From positions 1 through 5,944 of the forward strand of contig JAJYPA010000504.1 in assembly GCA_021795795.1 (NCBI GenBank): DNA of 5,944 nucleotides, in the 5' to 3' direction. The notes under the pieces are model-generated. The model was not told the origin of the DNA. It saw only the letters and a program-made list of their open reading frames with translations, and did no database searches. Shown piece by piece: positions 5,315 through 5,944 of the stretch. How positions within the stretch are numbered: position 1 is the first letter of the stretch; each line of letters begins with the position of its first letter. Source of the stretch: Pseudomonadota bacterium. GTDB taxonomy: Bacteria > Pseudomonadota > Gammaproteobacteria > Halothiobacillales > Halothiobacillaceae. A program made the position numbers and the translations under genes.

Positions 5315-5604
5315 GCCAAGCGTATCCCGGTCATCCGGGCGATGTTGGCGATCGGCCCGGGTTGGCGGCGCGGCGTTTGCACTACGAGATCAACGGGTAA
5401 GCGCAGCGCGTATTCCATGCGCGCCTGGGTGCGTAGCAAGGCCTGTACGGGGAGGTCCCGGTCGCTTTCGACAAGCAGGTCGATGTCGCCCCCCAGCTTG
5501 CTGTCATCCACCCGCGAGCCGAAGAGCCAGACCCGGGCTTCCGGGCCGAAGCTTTCCGCAGCACTCTGGCGGATTTGGGCGATTTGCTCGGGGCTGAGGC
5601 GCAT
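5311..5604 (-). CDS. Minimal nucleotidyltransferase, MntA-like antitoxin (copy 1)
   Basis: From the ATG at 5604 the product has 97 residues. It has a Pol-beta-type nucleotidyltransferase signature FGSRVDDSKLGGDIDLLV (28-45) with Gly29, Ser30, Asp40 and Asp42, and the third Asp at 72 in LPVDLVV. The frame is open for ten more codons to 5634. I prefer 5604 because it is identical in position to the start of copy 2, whose ribosome site is clear, and because the longer form would overlap the Uma2 gene. The gene begins 2 bp after the Uma2 stop and overlaps the HepT-like ATG by 4 bp, so it is probably the original partner of that HepT. Its C-terminal half, after residue 48, does not resemble copy 2. 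Role in AMPylating or restraining the HepT partner is inferred from family knowledge. Confidence 0.87.
   Translation of the reverse strand: MRLSPEQIAQIRQSAAESFGPEARVWLFGSRVDDSKLGGDIDLLVESDRDLPVQALLRTQARMEYALRLPVDLVVQTPRRQPGPIANIARMTGIRLA
5467..5604 (-). repeat. 138-bp direct repeat, copy 1 (5' part of MNT gene)
   Basis: This is the partner of 4687-4824, 780 bp away and in the same orientation. The stretch 5492-5604 has a single mismatch over 113 bases, and the four others cluster at 5482-5491. The sharp change from near identity to no similarity at codon 48, and again just upstream of the ATG, suggests conversion or recombination between the two genes rather than plain divergence. Confidence 0.93.
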
Positions 5605-5606
5605 GG

Positions 5607-5944
5607 TCAGTCCACCCATAGGCCCGAGAGGCAAAGGGGGATGGCGGCGAAGGGATCGATGGTGGCCACGTCATCGCCTCCCCATGTACCCAGCAGCAGC
5701 CAGCGACCACCCTGATTGGCGTAGGCCTCCAGGGTGCGGGCGTCGGGGTCGATGAGCCAGCAGTGGGCGACACCAGTGGCGGCGTAGCGGGGCAGTTTGA
5801 GGACGCGATCGGTACGTGCGGTGGCCGGGGAAAGCACTTCGCAGACCCAGTCGGGGGCCATCTCGAACCACGCGGTTTTGGGGAGTGCGGGCATCCGTTC
5901 GCGACGCCAGCCGGCGAGGTCCGGAACGAGGATGTCTTGGCTCA
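5607..5944 (-). CDS. Uma2 (DUF820) family putative endonuclease, C-terminal part
   Basis: The frame is open from the window's right edge (last full codon 5940-5942) to TGA at 5609-5607, giving 111 residues of a family usually about 180-200 long; the N-terminus lies outside. It reads ILVPDLAGWRRERMP near the start, then APDWVCEVLSPATARTD and RVLKLPRYAATGVAHCWLID, which are the characteristic Uma2 blocks. Within the fragment Asp8, Glu35 and Lys49 are candidates for the PD-(D/E)XK-like active site. The family is predicted to be nuclease-like but its biological role is poorly known; it is often multicopy and found near mobile or toxin-antitoxin genes. It ends 2 bp before the first MNT gene, suggesting cotranscription. 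An ATG at 5894 is internal, since the conserved VPDLAGW block lies upstream of it. Confidence 0.85.
   Translation of the reverse strand, partial: SQDILVPDLAGWRRERMPALPKTAWFEMAPDWVCEVLSPATARTDRVLKLPRYAATGVAHCWLIDPDARTLEAYANQGGRWLLLGTWGGDDVATIDPFAAIPLCLSGLWVD

Noticed and set aside
4687..5604. Possible CRISPR-like or other short-repeat array
   Set aside because: There are only two copies, 138 bp long and 780 bp apart, both inside coding sequence; this is gene duplication or conversion, not an array.
5311..5634. Longer start for the first MNT at 5634
   Set aside because: The ten added residues overlap the end of the Uma2 gene and are not shared with the other copy, whereas both copies align exactly from the internal ATG.
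4478..5755. A 425-codon open frame on the plus strand, antisense to the MNT/HepT genes
   Set aside because: It has no recognisable domain, is rich in Arg/Ser/Pro as expected of an antisense shadow in GC-rich DNA, and contains an internal repeat only because the MNT repeat lies beneath it. The minus-strand genes have motifs, overlaps and ribosome sites.

Overview
The window is gene-dense bacterial DNA. GC is roughly 60-70% in most genes, with one clearly poorer band at about 1550-2440. Shine-Dalgarno sites, 4-bp ATGA/GTGA overlaps and a rho-independent terminator are all visible. The gene content (YefM-YoeB, HepT/MNT modules, Uma2, surface polysaccharide genes) fits the accessory part of a proteobacterial genome. 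An acidophilic Acidithiobacillus-like gammaproteobacterium is my best guess, from the general look of the proteins only, so the taxonomy is weak.

Layout from left to right: (1) 1-131, plus strand, the last 42 codons of a gene resembling the C-terminus of AAA+ ATPases with a DUF4143 domain. Everything else is on the minus strand and is read from right to left. (2) 207-709, a complete type II toxin-antitoxin pair, yefM then yoeB. It has a 4-bp gene overlap, an operator-like pair of 7-bp repeats over the promoter, and a terminator just after yoeB. (3) 762-4490, a three-gene surface polysaccharide block: a MOP-superfamily (Wzx-like) flippase, a class I SAM methyltransferase and a GT-B (GT4-type) glycosyltransferase, with a 4-bp gap and then a 4-bp overlap. 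(4) 4525-5604, a minimal nucleotidyltransferase (MNT) / HepT-like module in the unusual order MNT-HepT-MNT. Its HepT-like gene is cut by an in-frame TAG, and its two MNT genes share an almost identical 5' half. (5) 5607-5944, the C-terminal 111 codons of a Uma2 (DUF820) putative endonuclease that continues past the window edge.

The flippase, methyltransferase and glycosyltransferase probably work together in assembling, modifying and exporting an O-antigen-like or exopolysaccharide glycan; the sugar and acceptor cannot be read from sequence. The block is bracketed by two toxin-antitoxin-type modules. Gaps along the minus strand are very small from Uma2 through hepT to the second MNT, and again inside the polysaccharide block, so read-through over much of the window is likely. 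The first strong terminator I can see lies after yoeB.

The most interesting part is 4525-5604. Two MNT genes flank one HepT-like gene, their first 48 codons are 133/138 identical at nucleotide level, and their C-terminal halves are unrelated at a glance. The HepT-like reading frame carries a single apparent CAG-to-TAG change. This looks like a recombining, partly decayed antitoxin/toxin locus.
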